DNA of 64,000 nt from Streptomyces cadmiisoli (GCF_003261055.1 NZ_CP030073.1:6634001-6698000); one strand, 5' to 3'; positions 50,746 to 60,623 are shown, numbered from the stretch's first letter. Made by a program: numbers and translations. Notes: generated by a model from the letters alone, not told the origin.

Positions 50746-50792
50746 CGGCGCCCTGCCGGAACGATCCGAGGGGACGTTCCGGCAGGGCGCCG
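50746..50792 (-). terminator. Very strong terminator downstream of the Pit operon
   Basis: An 18-bp perfect stem (CGGCGCCCTGCCGGAACG at 50746-50763, pairing with 50775-50792) with an 11-base loop lies after the minus-strand Pit genes and before the cobalamin operon. It should isolate the two. Confidence 0.85.
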
Positions 50793-50830
50793 GCCGAGGC
50801 GGGACCTCGGCCGTGAACTGTGTGCGGGCC

Positions 50831-50902
50831 GTGTGTGGTCGGTGGACCATGCGCGGTCGGTGGACCGTGTGCGGTCGGTGGGCCGTGTGCGGTCGGTGGG
50901 CC
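50831..50902. repeat. 18-bp tandem repeat, four copies
   Basis: Units starting at 50831, 50849, 50867 and 50885 follow the pattern GTGTGCGGTCGGTGGRCC. The last two are identical, and a degenerate fifth precedes them (to 50830). They lie between the terminator and the stop of the small membrane protein gene, so the Pit transcript may include them. Confidence 0.9.
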
Positions 50903-50925
50903 CGGCCGGTCGCCCGGCCCGGCCG

Positions 50926-51147
50926 TCAGGCCACGATCAGGTAGATCCCGTAGGTCACCGCCGCCACACACGCCGCGAACGCCGCATACGCGCCGGTCAC
51001 CGCGAGCGCGGCCGACTCACCGCGCTCCGCCGCCCGCTCGCGGTGCGACAGACCCGCGATGCCGAGGGTGAACAGGCCCACGAGGGCCACGGTGGCCACG
51101 AGGCTGACGCCGAAGACGGATCCGAGGGCCGCCCAGTCGATCTTCAT
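50926..51147 (-). CDS. Small two-helix membrane protein downstream of pit
   Basis: The 73-residue protein has two hydrophobic segments (about 8-33 and 47-71) joined by a charged loop (HRERAAERGES). I do not recognise a named family. It starts 28 bases after the Pit transporter stop on the same strand, and the Streptomyces pattern as I recall it keeps this pair together. It may be an accessory or stabilising subunit of the phosphate transporter; this is inference from position. GGAAG precedes the ATG. Confidence 0.75.
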   Translation of the reverse strand: MKIDWAALGSVFGVSLVATVALVGLFTLGIAGLSHRERAAERGESAALAVTGAYAAFAACVAAVTYGIYLIVA

Positions 51148-51175
51148 GCTGCTTCCGATTCCTTCGTACCGGGGC

Positions 51176-52414
51176 TCAGACGCTCGCCCGGGAGGGCGCC
51201 GAGTCCGTGGCCGTGGACTGCGCGGGGATCGTCGCCGCGGCGTCGTCGGCCGCCGCGACCGGCGGGGGCGGGGTGACGGCGGCGATCGCCGTGGTCACCA
51301 CGTCGGCCTGGTCCTCCGTGTCGTTGACGTTGGTGTGGTCGACGACCTCGCGCCGGGAGACCTTCCAGATCGCGGCGCTGGAGCCGACCAGGAAGATCGC
51401 CACGAGCGCGGTGCCCCAGCTGCCGAAGCCGGTCACCCACTCTGCGACGGCACCGACGAGCGCGGCGGCCGGCAGGGTCAGACCCCAGGCGACGAACATG
51501 CGGGTGGCGGTGGACCAGCGTACGACGCCGCCCTTGCGGCCGAGGCCCGCGCCCATCACGGCACCGGAGACCGAGTGCGTGGTGGACAGGGAGAAGCCCA
51601 GGTGGGAGGAGGCGAGGATGACCGTCGCGGCGCTGGTCTGCGCGGCGAAGCCCTGCTGCGGCTGGAGGTCGGTCAGCCCCTTGCCCATGGTGCGGATGAT
51701 GCGCCAGCCGCCGAGGTAGGTGCCGAGCGCGATGGCGAGGCCCGCGGACAGGACGACCCACAAGGGCGGGTCGGAGTCGGGGGCGAGGGAGCCGCCGGCG
51801 ACCAGGGCCAGGGTGATGATGCCCATGGTCTTCTGGGCGTCGTTGGTGCCGTGGGCGAGGGAGACCAGGCCCGCGGAGGCGATCTGGCCGGTCCGGTAGC
51901 CCTTCGCGGCCGCCTTGCCGTCGGCCTTCCGGCCGAGCGAGTACGTCAGCCGGGTCGCGAGCATCGCGGCGATTCCGGCGACCAGCGGCGCGGCGATCGC
52001 CGGGATCAGCACCTTGGTGACCAGCGCGTCGCCGTGCACGGCGCCCACGCCGGCCGAGGCGACGGTGGCACCGATCAGTCCGCCCATCAGGGCGTGCGAG
52101 GAGGAGGACGGCAGGCCCACGAGCCAGGTCAGCAGGTTCCACAGGATCGCGCCGACCAGCGCGGCGAAGATGACCTCGGGACGAATGCCGCTTTCGTCGA
52201 CCAGGCCTTTGGAGATCGTGTTGGCGACCTCCACGGACAGGAACGCGCCGACAAGGTTGAGGACGGCGGACATGGCCACCGCGACCTTGGGCCGGAGAGC
52301 ACCGGTGGAAATGGTGGTCGCCATCGCGTTCGCGGTGTCGTGGAAACCGTTCGTGAAATCGAACGCGAGTGCGGTAACCACCACAATCGCGAGGATCAGC
52401 GAGATGCCTTCCAT
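51176..52414 (-). CDS. pitH: Low-affinity inorganic phosphate transporter, Pit family
   Basis: The 412-residue protein has the duplicated Pit signature: FDFTNGFHDTANAMATTIST near residue 18, and GLVSLAHGTNDAQKTMGIITLA near residue 182. SSSSHALMGGLIGA and SSHLGFSLSTTHSVSGAV also match. About ten transmembrane segments precede an acidic Ala/Thr/Pro-rich cytoplasmic tail (from about 355). It imports phosphate with protons. A PHO box in its upstream region indicates control by PhoR-PhoP. It corresponds by context to the pitH2 locus of S. coelicolor. Confidence 0.95.
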   Translation of the reverse strand: MEGISLILAIVVVTALAFDFTNGFHDTANAMATTISTGALRPKVAVAMSAVLNLVGAFLSVEVANTISKGLVDESGIRPEVIFAALVGAILWNLLTWLVGLPSSSSHALMGGLIGATVASAGVGAVHGDALVTKVLIPAIAAPLVAGIAAMLATRLTYSLGRKADGKAAAKGYRTGQIASAGLVSLAHGTNDAQKTMGIITLALVAGGSLAPDSDPPLWVVLSAGLAIALGTYLGGWRIIRTMGKGLTDLQPQQGFAAQTSAATVILASSHLGFSLSTTHSVSGAVMGAGLGRKGGVVRWSTATRMFVAWGLTLPAAALVGAVAEWVTGFGSWGTALVAIFLVGSSAAIWKVSRREVVDHTNVNDTEDQADVVTTAIAAVTPPPPVAAADDAAATIPAQSTATDSAPSRASV

Positions 52415-52462
52415 TTACCCAGGCAATCGTTCGAAGGTCATTGGCCGGTTGAACTTAAGTAA

Positions 52463-52484
52463 CCTAGGTGAACGATAGGTGAAC
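52463..52484 (-). promoter_or_regulatory. PHO box (PhoP-binding direct repeats)
   Basis: On the minus strand, two adjacent 11-base direct repeats read GTTCACCTATC and GTTCACCTAGG, the standard GTTCACC core of Streptomyces PHO boxes. A weaker unit (GTTCAACCGGC, 52444-52454) follows one unit closer to the gene. The site begins 49 bases upstream of the Pit start. Confidence 0.85.
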
Positions 52485-52513
52485 TGAGGGGGGCATCCGG
52501 GTGTCTGTAGGAG

Positions 52514-52546
52514 GGGGCCGTCGTGTGCTCGGGAGCCGACGGCCCC
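52514..52546 (-). terminator. Terminator of the lysozyme gene
   Basis: GGGGCCGTCG (52514-52523) pairs with CGACGGCCCC (52537-52546) over a 13-base loop, 12 bases past the stop of the GH25 gene. Confidence 0.8.
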
Positions 52547-52557
52547 GCGGCGCCGGG

Positions 52558-53307
52558 CTAGGAGCCCTTCGCGAAACGCTTCAGCTGTGTTGTTGAGCCG
52601 TTGAAGAGATTTTGGTCACCCGGCAGCCTGCCGCTGTTGTCGTACTGCCAGAGCGTCCAGAACGACCATCCGGCCGGCAGCGTCCCGGCGGTCGCCGAGT
52701 CGTAGCGGGCCACCCACAGGGCGTGGTCGCGGGCGAAGGCGCGACTGGCGCCCGTGCAGGTGTTCCACCAGTGGGCCGTCGTGTAGATCACCGGCCGCCG
52801 GCCGGTGAGCCGCTTCACCTCGTCGCTGAACGCCTTGATCCAGCCGACCATCCTCGCGCTGCTCAGCCCGTAGCACTTGTGCTTCTTGTCGTAGGGGTTG
52901 TATTCGATGTCGAGGGCCGGGGGCAGCGTCCAGCCGTCCGCGCGCCAGGCGCCGCCGTTGCGGACGAAGTACCCCGCCTGCGCCGTGCCCGACGACCGGT
53001 CCGGCAGCGCGAAGTGGTACGCCCCGCGGATCAGGCCCGCGCCGCGCGCGCCGTCGTACTGCCCGGCGAAGTAGGGGTTGCGGTAGGTCGTGGACTCGGT
53101 GGCCTTCACGTAGACGAAGCGGGCGCCCCTGGCCTTCGCCTGCTGCCAGTCGACGTTCTTCTGATGGGACGAGACGTCGTGCCCCTCGGGTCTGCTCGCC
53201 GCCGAGGCGTGAACCTCGGCGAGTGCGGTCCCCCCGATGGCGAGGGCCGTCACCGACGCCGCGACGAGGCGGCTGCGGCGGCGGGGCGGTTTGTGGTCAC
53301 GGGCCAT
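52558..53307 (-). CDS. Secreted GH25 lysozyme (1,4-beta-N-acetylmuramidase)
   Basis: The 249-residue protein has a basic, twin-arginine-like signal peptide (PPRRRSRLVAASVTALAIGG, cut near residue 35). A single GH25 barrel follows, with catalytic residues D44 (GHDVSSHQ), D133 and E135 (ALDIEYNPYD). It cleaves peptidoglycan outside the cell. There is no extra wall-binding domain. The ATG at 53307 follows GGGGGGGAAA. It is monocistronic, with a terminator just downstream, and divergent from the aldolase gene. Confidence 0.93.
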   Translation of the reverse strand: MARDHKPPRRRSRLVAASVTALAIGGTALAEVHASAASRPEGHDVSSHQKNVDWQQAKARGARFVYVKATESTTYRNPYFAGQYDGARGAGLIRGAYHFALPDRSSGTAQAGYFVRNGGAWRADGWTLPPALDIEYNPYDKKHKCYGLSSARMVGWIKAFSDEVKRLTGRRPVIYTTAHWWNTCTGASRAFARDHALWVARYDSATAGTLPAGWSFWTLWQYDNSGRLPGDQNLFNGSTTQLKRFAKGS

Positions 53308-53505
53308 GTTTCCCCCCCGGAACGGCGACGTGCGTGACAAATCACCCGAGACGGTACGGGAAGATCGTTGAATACTCATCGATCTCCGGCCAAGTCCGGT
53401 GAGAGCCGCTTACATGGCGATATGCGCTCTTCCGGAGCTGTGGGCTCCGCCCTAAAGTGCCCCGGCGCGGCGACCGCCCGACGGCCCTGCTGGCAGGATC
53501 GCCGC

Positions 53506-54246
53506 ATGGCGGAGAATCAGCGGGACCAGGGTGGCCGGCGGGACGGCCCGGGCGACCGGGAGCCCGCTCCGGATGCGCGGGAGCCCCGGGGGAACGGTGT
53601 GCGGGACGAGGAGGCACTGGCGTGGCGGGTCCTGGTGGCCACCGCCCGCCGCACGGTGGCCGACGGACTGGTCGTCGGCACCTCGGGCAACGTCTCCGTG
53701 CGGGTCGGCGACACGGTGCTGGTCACGCCGTCGGGCGTGCCCTACGACCGGCTGACCCCCGACGACCTCACCGGTGTCGCCCTCGACGGACGGCAGGTGC
53801 GCGGCACACTCGTGCCGACCAGCGAACTGCCCATGCACCTCGCCGTCTACCGCGGCACCGACGCCCGCGCCGTCGTCCACACCCACGCGGTGCACGCCAC
53901 CGCCGTCTCCACGCTCGTCGAGGAGCTCCCGGCGATCCACTACATGACCGGGGCGCTCGGCGGTCCGGTCCGAGTCGCCCCGTATGCGACGTACGGCACC
54001 GAGGAGTTGGCCGAGAACATGCTGCGGGCCCTCACCGACCGCTCCGGCTGCCTCCTTCAGAACCACGGCACCATGACCTACGGCGCCTCGCTCGACCAGG
54101 CCTACGACCGCACCGCCCAACTGGAGTGGATGTGCCGTCTGTGGCTGACGGCCTCCTCGCTGCCCGGCCGCTCCCCGAACCTGCTCTCCGCCGACCAGCT
54201 CGAGGAGGCGGGGGAGCGGCTGCGGGGGTACGGGCAGCGGACCTGA
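53506..54246 (+). CDS. Class II aldolase/adducin family protein (fuculose-phosphate aldolase-like)
   Basis: The 246-residue protein has the class II aldolase fold with zinc ligands H125 and H127 (VVHTHAVHATA) and H187 (LLQNHGTMTYG). The catalytic glutamate E107 is in PTSELPMHLAVYR. GTSGNVSVRVGD is the phosphate-binding loop. The first 35 residues are a charged, disordered extension. Members cleave fuculose-, rhamnulose- or ribulose-phosphates; the substrate here is not clear and no kinase gene is adjacent. Upstream TAAAGT (53453-53458) may be a -10 element. Confidence 0.87.
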   Translation: MAENQRDQGGRRDGPGDREPAPDAREPRGNGVRDEEALAWRVLVATARRTVADGLVVGTSGNVSVRVGDTVLVTPSGVPYDRLTPDDLTGVALDGRQVRGTLVPTSELPMHLAVYRGTDARAVVHTHAVHATAVSTLVEELPAIHYMTGALGGPVRVAPYATYGTEELAENMLRALTDRSGCLLQNHGTMTYGASLDQAYDRTAQLEWMCRLWLTASSLPGRSPNLLSADQLEEAGERLRGYGQRT

Positions 54247-54417
54247 CCGGCTCCCGGGACTGTCCGGCACGGCTCACTCTCCCTGTCCTCGCTTCCTTTC
54301 CTCCGCCTGTCGGCGGCGCGCTTTCGCACGTCTCCGGCAGCCCCGAACGCATCGAGCCGGCCCACCGAGGGCGGCCTCCCGCTGGCCGCCGCGGGAGTCC
54401 ACCAGGACACTGGAGCA

Positions 54418-55548
54418 GTGCGCCCTGTCAGAGCGACGGCCGCTGCCGTCACCGCCATGACCGTGGCCGGCGCCGCCGCCGTGGCCGCCGGCCGCCTCGC
54501 CAGCGACGCCGCGTTGAAGGCGCCGCCGGGCCGGCCCCTGCCCACCGAGCCCCGCCTCACCGTGCACGGCACGGCCGCGGGCCAAGTGACCCTCACCCGG
54601 GCGCTGGCCTCCCAGCGCCCCGGTCTCTACGGCCTCGCCGGGGACGGCTCCCATGCCGTCGTCGGCCCCGTCCTGGACAGCACCCCCCACCCCGCCGACA
54701 CCGTCGTCCGCCGACTGAAGGGCGTCACGCACGGAACCCTGAAGGCCGGCGACAAGGTCTGGCTCACCCCCGGCCTGTACGTCGGCAACCCCGGCGCCGC
54801 CCTCGGCCTCGACCACACCGACGTCGAGGTGCCCGGCGAACTCGGCAACCTGCCCGCCTGGTTCGTGCCCGGCGCCCGGGACACCTGGGTGATCACCGTG
54901 CACGGCCTGGGCACCACCAGGGAACACCCCATGAACGTCATGGAGTTCCTGCACGGGCTGCGCTGCCCCGTGCTGGACCTCGCCCTTCGCGGCGATCCCG
55001 GCGCGCCCCGTCCGCCGGACGGCCTGAACCATCTGGGCGAGACCGAATGGCGCGACCTCGACGCGGCCATCCGCCACGCCGTCCGGCACGGCGCCGAACG
55101 GGTCGTCCTGTACGGCTGGTCCACCGGTGCCGCCATGGCCCTGCGCGCGGCCGTGCACTCCGCGATGCGTGACCGCATCCAGGGCCTGGTGCTCGACTCG
55201 CCGGTGCTCAACTGGGCGGCGACGCTGCGCGCGCTGGCCGCCGCACGGCACACCCCGGCCCCGCTGCTGCCGCTGGCCGTGCGTGCCGCCCAGGGCCGCA
55301 CGGGACTGTACGACGGCCGCGCGGAGGCGGCCGACGCCGACCCCGCGCGCCTCACGGTCCCGGCCCTGATCCTGCACGGCCCCGACGACGAGGTGGCCCC
55401 CTGGGTCTTCTCCCGCCGGCTCGCCGGCCGCCGCCCCGACCTGATCACCCTGCACACCGTGCGGAACGCCCCGCACAACGCCATGTGGAACGCCGACCCG
55501 GTGACCTACGAGGAGGCCCTCCGCCGATTCCTCACGCCACTCATGTGA
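54418..55548 (+). CDS. Alpha/beta hydrolase with N-terminal membrane anchor
   Basis: The 376-residue protein starts with a hydrophobic segment (about 8-30) that could anchor it. An alpha/beta-hydrolase domain follows from about residue 155 (VITVHGLGTTREH). The nucleophile S235 is in GWSTGAA, and the acid and histidine lie in GPDDEVAPW and APHNAMWN. It resembles BAAT/esterase-like actinobacterial hydrolases of unknown substrate. The GTG start at 54418 has only GGAG three bases upstream, so initiation is uncertain. The next gene begins about 195 bases downstream. Confidence 0.82.
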   Translation: MRPVRATAAAVTAMTVAGAAAVAAGRLASDAALKAPPGRPLPTEPRLTVHGTAAGQVTLTRALASQRPGLYGLAGDGSHAVVGPVLDSTPHPADTVVRRLKGVTHGTLKAGDKVWLTPGLYVGNPGAALGLDHTDVEVPGELGNLPAWFVPGARDTWVITVHGLGTTREHPMNVMEFLHGLRCPVLDLALRGDPGAPRPPDGLNHLGETEWRDLDAAIRHAVRHGAERVVLYGWSTGAAMALRAAVHSAMRDRIQGLVLDSPVLNWAATLRALAAARHTPAPLLPLAVRAAQGRTGLYDGRAEAADADPARLTVPALILHGPDDEVAPWVFSRRLAGRRPDLITLHTVRNAPHNAMWNADPVTYEEALRRFLTPLM

Positions 55549-55743
55549 GCCCGCGCCCGCCCCGGCGCACCACCCACTCCTGCACGCCCCCTTCGCGCTC
55601 CGGTCGCGACGGTTCCGTTTGGTGCCGCACCGCTGTCCGGATCTCGGTGTGCGGCCCCGCCGGGACCCCTGCGTTGGCCAGTCCCGTCGCCCCACGTGAC
55701 ATTCCGTTTGGGTTTTCGGACCGTCAACCGGAAGACTGCACCC

Positions 55744-57198
<1,455 letters not shown>

Positions 57199-57202
57199 CC
57201 GG

Positions 57203-57616
57203 TCAGGCCTCTATCTGCGGGCCGTACGTCCCGAAGGTCCAGATGTTGCCCTCCAGGTCCAGGGCCATGTAGTCCCGTGAGCCGTAGTCCTGGTCCGTCG
57301 GGGGCATCAGGATCTCCGCGCCGTGGTCCACGGCCCGCTGATGGTGTGCGTCGATGTCGTCCACCACGACGTACACCCCTGTCGGGCCCGCGCCCTTCAT
57401 CGCCTCGTCGAAGCGGCCGCCGCGGCCCTTAGAGCCGAGCATCACCGCGCCGTTGCCCTGGGTCAGCTCGGCGTGCAGCACCGAGCCGTCCTCGCCCTCG
57501 TACACGGACAGTTCCGTGAAGCCGAACGCCTCCGTCAGCTGCCTGATCGCCGCCTTCGCGTCCGTGTACAGCAGTGCCGGAAAGATGCTGGGACGTCCGC
57601 CGCCCGTACCCGCCAT
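57203..57616 (-). CDS. VOC (glyoxalase/bleomycin-resistance) superfamily protein
   Basis: The 137-residue single-domain protein has the paired beta-alpha-beta-beta-beta repeats of the vicinal oxygen chelate fold: FPALLYTDAKAAIRQLTEAFGF at the start, VYVVVDDIDAHHQRA in the middle, and GSRDYMALDLEGNIWTFGTY at the end, where a glutamate is a usual metal ligand. It is PhnB/glyoxalase-like with unknown substrate. The ATG at 57616 has GGGGAG eight bases upstream, better than the GTG at 57625. It ends four bases from the convergent gene. Confidence 0.85.
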   Translation of the reverse strand: MAGTGGGRPSIFPALLYTDAKAAIRQLTEAFGFTELSVYEGEDGSVLHAELTQGNGAVMLGSKGRGGRFDEAMKGAGPTGVYVVVDDIDAHHQRAVDHGAEILMPPTDQDYGSRDYMALDLEGNIWTFGTYGPQIEA

Positions 57617-57743
57617 GCCGATCACTCCCCTTGTGCGTCGCCGTCCGGGATCCCCCGCTCCCGCAGCCGAATGGGCGCGGAATGCGGCCTGTTGCTCAGT
57701 CTCGCACCCGCCACCGACAACGCCCGGCCGAGCGGCCGGACCG

Positions 57744-58634
57744 TCAGCGGAAGGTGTCGCACTGCGCCATGTCCCCCGTCCGGTAGCCCCGGTAGAACCA
57801 CGCCTGCCGCTGCTCGGCGGACCCGTGCGTCCAGGTCTCCGGCGTCACCTGCCCCTGGTACCGCTCCTGGATCCGGTCGTCGCCCACCGCCGCCGCCGCG
57901 TCCATGCCGTCCCGGATGTCGGCGGCGGTCAGGTCGGTGATCAGCGGCCGTCCGGTCGACTCGTCGGGTGTCGTGGTCGCGTGGTGCGCCCACACCCCGG
58001 CGTAGCAGTCCGCCTGGAGCTCCACCCGCACCGCGTTGCTGTTCGCGCCCATCAGCCCGTCCTGCGAACGGTTCAGGGTGCCCATCAGGTCCTGCACGTG
58101 GTGGCCGTACTCGTGGGCCACCACGTACGCCTGCGCGAACGGACCGCCCTGGGCGCCGAACTTCGTCCGCAGCTCCCGGAAGAACCCCAGGTCCAGATAC
58201 ACCTTCTGGTCACCGGGGCAGTAGAACGGCCCGACCGCGGAGGTCGCCGCGCCGCAGGCGGTGGCGACCTGGCCGGTGAAGAACACCGTGGGGGAGCGGG
58301 TGTAGGTCCCGCCGCGCCGTTCGAACTCCTGGTTCCAGAAGTCCTGCACGCTGTTGACGACCGCCACCATCCGGCAGTCGTCCCGCACGTTCGCGTCCTG
58401 CCCGGTCCGGCAGGTCTGCTGCACCTGCGCCAGGGAGGATTCCGTCGCCGTGGGCTGCCCGTCCCCGGACGACAGTCCCAGCTGATCCGGCCCCACACCG
58501 AGGAACAGCCCGAGGATCAGCGCGATGAGCCCCGCGAGGCCACCGCCGACCGTCGCCCGGCCGCCGGGGAGCCGGCGGCCGCGCACGTCCTGCACCTCGG
58601 AGGTGTCGAGCCTGGCGTCGTCGTCGAACTGCAT
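57744..58634 (-). CDS. Neutral zinc metallopeptidase, YpfJ family, membrane-anchored
   Basis: The 296-residue protein has a short cytoplasmic N-terminus, one transmembrane helix (about 31-48: GGLAGLIALILGLFLGVG) and an extracellular zinc-peptidase-like domain. HEYGHH (174-179) is the zinc site, and VRVELQADCYAGVWAHH probably supplies the third ligand (ELQAD). Four or more cysteines in the exported part suggest disulfides. Its natural substrate is unknown. The ATG at 58634 follows GGAG. It is divergent from the ABC-F leader. Confidence 0.9.
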   Translation of the reverse strand: MQFDDDARLDTSEVQDVRGRRLPGGRATVGGGLAGLIALILGLFLGVGPDQLGLSSGDGQPTATESSLAQVQQTCRTGQDANVRDDCRMVAVVNSVQDFWNQEFERRGGTYTRSPTVFFTGQVATACGAATSAVGPFYCPGDQKVYLDLGFFRELRTKFGAQGGPFAQAYVVAHEYGHHVQDLMGTLNRSQDGLMGANSNAVRVELQADCYAGVWAHHATTTPDESTGRPLITDLTAADIRDGMDAAAAVGDDRIQERYQGQVTPETWTHGSAEQRQAWFYRGYRTGDMAQCDTFR

Positions 58635-58930
58635 GAGGCTCCGCCCTCTGTCCGAGTGGCCCCCTGGCGCCCATCCTCGCCGGACGCCGGTCGCCCGGCG
58701 CCGGACGGGCGTCCGAACGGGGTACAGGCGCCCCGCGGCCGCCGTGTAACCAACGGCACAGCACGGCCCCGCGCGGTCACGCCCCGCGCACGCGCGTGTG
58801 CGAGCCGGAACCCGGCCCCACGGGGTCACCCCGCCGACCTGCCACGGCGGCCTCCCGCCACCCCTCGGGCGGCGGTCTCCGGCCCCGGTCCGAACACCCG
58901 AACCCGGGAAAACGGGTTGCATCGCCCCGT

Positions 58931-58936
58931 TAGAAT
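58931..58936 (+). promoter_or_regulatory. -10 element for the ABC-F leader transcript
   Basis: TAGAAT lies seven bases before the ATG of the mini-ORF at 58944, the distance expected between a -10 box and a transcription start. The message would therefore start at or one base before the ATG. No good -35 is visible at the usual spacing. Confidence 0.55.
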
Positions 58937-58943
58937 CGACCCC

Positions 58944-58967
58944 ATGGCCATTCTCCTCGCGCATTAG
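58944..58967 (+). CDS. Seven-codon leader ORF upstream of the ABC-F gene
   Basis: ATG-GCC-ATT-CTC-CTC-GCG-CAT-TAG encodes MAILLAH. It sits just after TAGAAT, so it would be the leaderless first cistron of the ABC-F message. A hairpin (58970-59000) and the GGAG site of the ABC-F gene follow. Short ORFs like this regulate several antibiotic-resistance ABC-F genes by ribosome stalling; here that is a hypothesis. Confidence 0.45.
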   Translation: MAILLAH

Positions 58968-58969
58968 AC

Positions 58970-59000
58970 GGCGGGAACGCCCTCAGCCGCCCGTCCCGCC
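58970..59000 (+). promoter_or_regulatory. Hairpin between the leader ORF and the ABC-F gene
   Basis: GGCGGGA (58970-58976) can pair with TCCCGCC (58994-59000) over a 17-base loop, starting two bases after the leader stop codon. It ends 24 bases before the GTG of the ABC-F gene. Its position suits an attenuator or translational switch. Confidence 0.4.
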
Positions 59001-59024
59001 AACCACCCGCCCTGGAGTCTGTCC

Positions 59025-60623
59025 GTGATTTCCGCCTCCGGTATCGAGCTGCGCGCCGGTGCCCGCGTCCTCATCGAGTCCGCAACGTTCCGTGTCGCCA
59101 AGGGCGACCGCATCGGCCTGGTCGGCCGCAACGGCGCCGGCAAGACCACCCTCACCAAGGTCCTGGCCGGCGAGGGAATCCCCGCCGCGGGCGCCGTCAC
59201 CCGCTCCGGCGAGGTCGGCTACCTCCCGCAGGACCCCCGCACCGGCGACCTCGACATCCTCGCCCGCGACCGCGTCCTGTCCGCCCGCGGCCTGGACGTG
59301 CTGATCCGCAAGATGCGCGAGAACGAGCAGCGCATCGCCAACGGCACGGGCGCCACCCGTGAGAAGGCCCTGCGGCAGTACGAGCGCCAGGAGACGGAGT
59401 TCCTCACCAAGGGCGGGTACGCCGCCGAGGCGGAGGCCGCCACCATCGCCGCCGCGCTCAACCTGCCAGACCGGGTCCTCGGCCAGCCGCTGCACACGCT
59501 CTCCGGCGGTCAGCGCCGCCGTATCGAGCTCGCCCGGATCCTGTTCTCCGACGCGGACACCCTGCTGCTCGACGAGCCGACGAACCACCTCGACGCCGAC
59601 TCGATCGTCTGGCTGCGGGACTACCTCAAGACCTACCGCGGCGGCTTCATCGTCATCTCCCACGACGTCGACCTGGTCGAGACCGTCGTCAACAAGGTGT
59701 TCTACCTGGACGCCAACCGGGCCGCGATCGACATCTACAACATGGGCTGGAAGCTCTACCAGCAGCAGCGCGAGGCCGACGAGAAGCGCCGCAAGCGCGA
59801 GCGGGCCAACGCCGAGAAGAAGGCCGCCGCCCTGAACGCGCAGGCCGACAAGATGCGCGCCAAGGCCACCAAGACGGTCGCCGCGCAGAACATGGCCCGC
59901 CGTGCGGAGAAGCTGCTGTCCGGCCTGGACGCGGTCCGCCAGTCCGACAAGGTCGCCAAGCTCCGCTTCCCCGAGCCCGCGCCCTGCGGCAAGACCCCGC
60001 TGACCGCCGAGGGCCTGTCCAAGTCGTACGGCTCGCTGGAGATCTTCACCGATGTCGACCTCGCCATCGACAAGGGCTCCCGGGTGGTCATCCTCGGCCT
60101 CAACGGCGCGGGCAAGACCACGCTGCTGCGCCTGCTGGGCGGGGTGGAGAAGCCCGACACCGGCGCCGTGGTCGAGGGCCACGGCCTGAAGCTGGGTTAC
60201 TACGCCCAGGAGCACGAGACCCTCGACCCCGACCGCACGGTGCTGGAGAACATGCGCTCCGCCGCGCCCGACATGGACCTGGTCGAGGTCCGCAAGGTGC
60301 TCGGTTCGTTCCTGTTCTCCGGCGACGACGTCGACAAGCCGGCGGCCGTCCTCTCCGGCGGTGAGAAGACCCGCCTGGCCCTCGCCACCCTCGTGGTGTC
60401 GTCGGCGAACGTCCTCCTGCTCGACGAACCGACCAACAACCTCGACCCGGCCAGCCGTGAGGAGATCCTCAGCGCGCTGCGCACCTACAAGGGCGCGGTC
60501 GTCCTGGTCACCCACGACGAGGGAGCCGTGGAGGCGCTCCAGCCGGAGCGGATCATCCTGCTGCCGGACGGTGTCGAGGACCTGTGGGGCGCCGACTACG
60601 CGGACCTCGTGGCGCTCGCCTGA
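59025..60623 (+). CDS. ABC-F family ATP-binding protein (ribosome-associated)
   Basis: The 532-residue protein has two ABC ATPase domains and no membrane segment. The first has Walker A GRNGAGKTT (34-42), signature LSGGQRRRIELAR and Walker B TLLLDEPTNHLD. The second has GLNGAGKTT, LSGGEKTRLALATL and VLLLDEPTNNLD. The charged linker between them (about 240-310, EADEKRRKRERANAEKKAA) is the arm that enters the ribosomal E/P-site region in ABC-F factors. It may act in translation or protect against ribosome-targeting antibiotics. The GTG at 59025 has GGAG eight bases upstream. Confidence 0.93.
   Translation: MISASGIELRAGARVLIESATFRVAKGDRIGLVGRNGAGKTTLTKVLAGEGIPAAGAVTRSGEVGYLPQDPRTGDLDILARDRVLSARGLDVLIRKMRENEQRIANGTGATREKALRQYERQETEFLTKGGYAAEAEAATIAAALNLPDRVLGQPLHTLSGGQRRRIELARILFSDADTLLLDEPTNHLDADSIVWLRDYLKTYRGGFIVISHDVDLVETVVNKVFYLDANRAAIDIYNMGWKLYQQQREADEKRRKRERANAEKKAAALNAQADKMRAKATKTVAAQNMARRAEKLLSGLDAVRQSDKVAKLRFPEPAPCGKTPLTAEGLSKSYGSLEIFTDVDLAIDKGSRVVILGLNGAGKTTLLRLLGGVEKPDTGAVVEGHGLKLGYYAQEHETLDPDRTVLENMRSAAPDMDLVEVRKVLGSFLFSGDDVDKPAAVLSGGEKTRLALATLVVSSANVLLLDEPTNNLDPASREEILSALRTYKGAVVLVTHDEGAVEALQPERIILLPDGVEDLWGADYADLVALA

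Larger units (their letters stand above)
50601..50925. other. Intergenic stretch between the cobalamin leader and the Pit operon
   Basis: No gene is visible. It contains the inverted repeat GTCAAC-TTGCT-GTTGAC (50610-50626), probably part of the cobalamin leader or promoter. It also contains a strong terminator hairpin (50746-50792) and an 18-bp tandem repeat (50831-50902). Confidence 0.6.

Noticed and set aside
50831..50902. 18-bp units considered as a CRISPR array or iteron origin
   Set aside because: The copies abut without spacers, and no replication or cas gene is near.
53308..53505. A c-di-AMP (ydaO-type) riboswitch upstream of the lysozyme gene
   Set aside because: Such switches control cell-wall hydrolases in actinomycetes, but I could not find the conserved ydaO core in either strand of this short gap.
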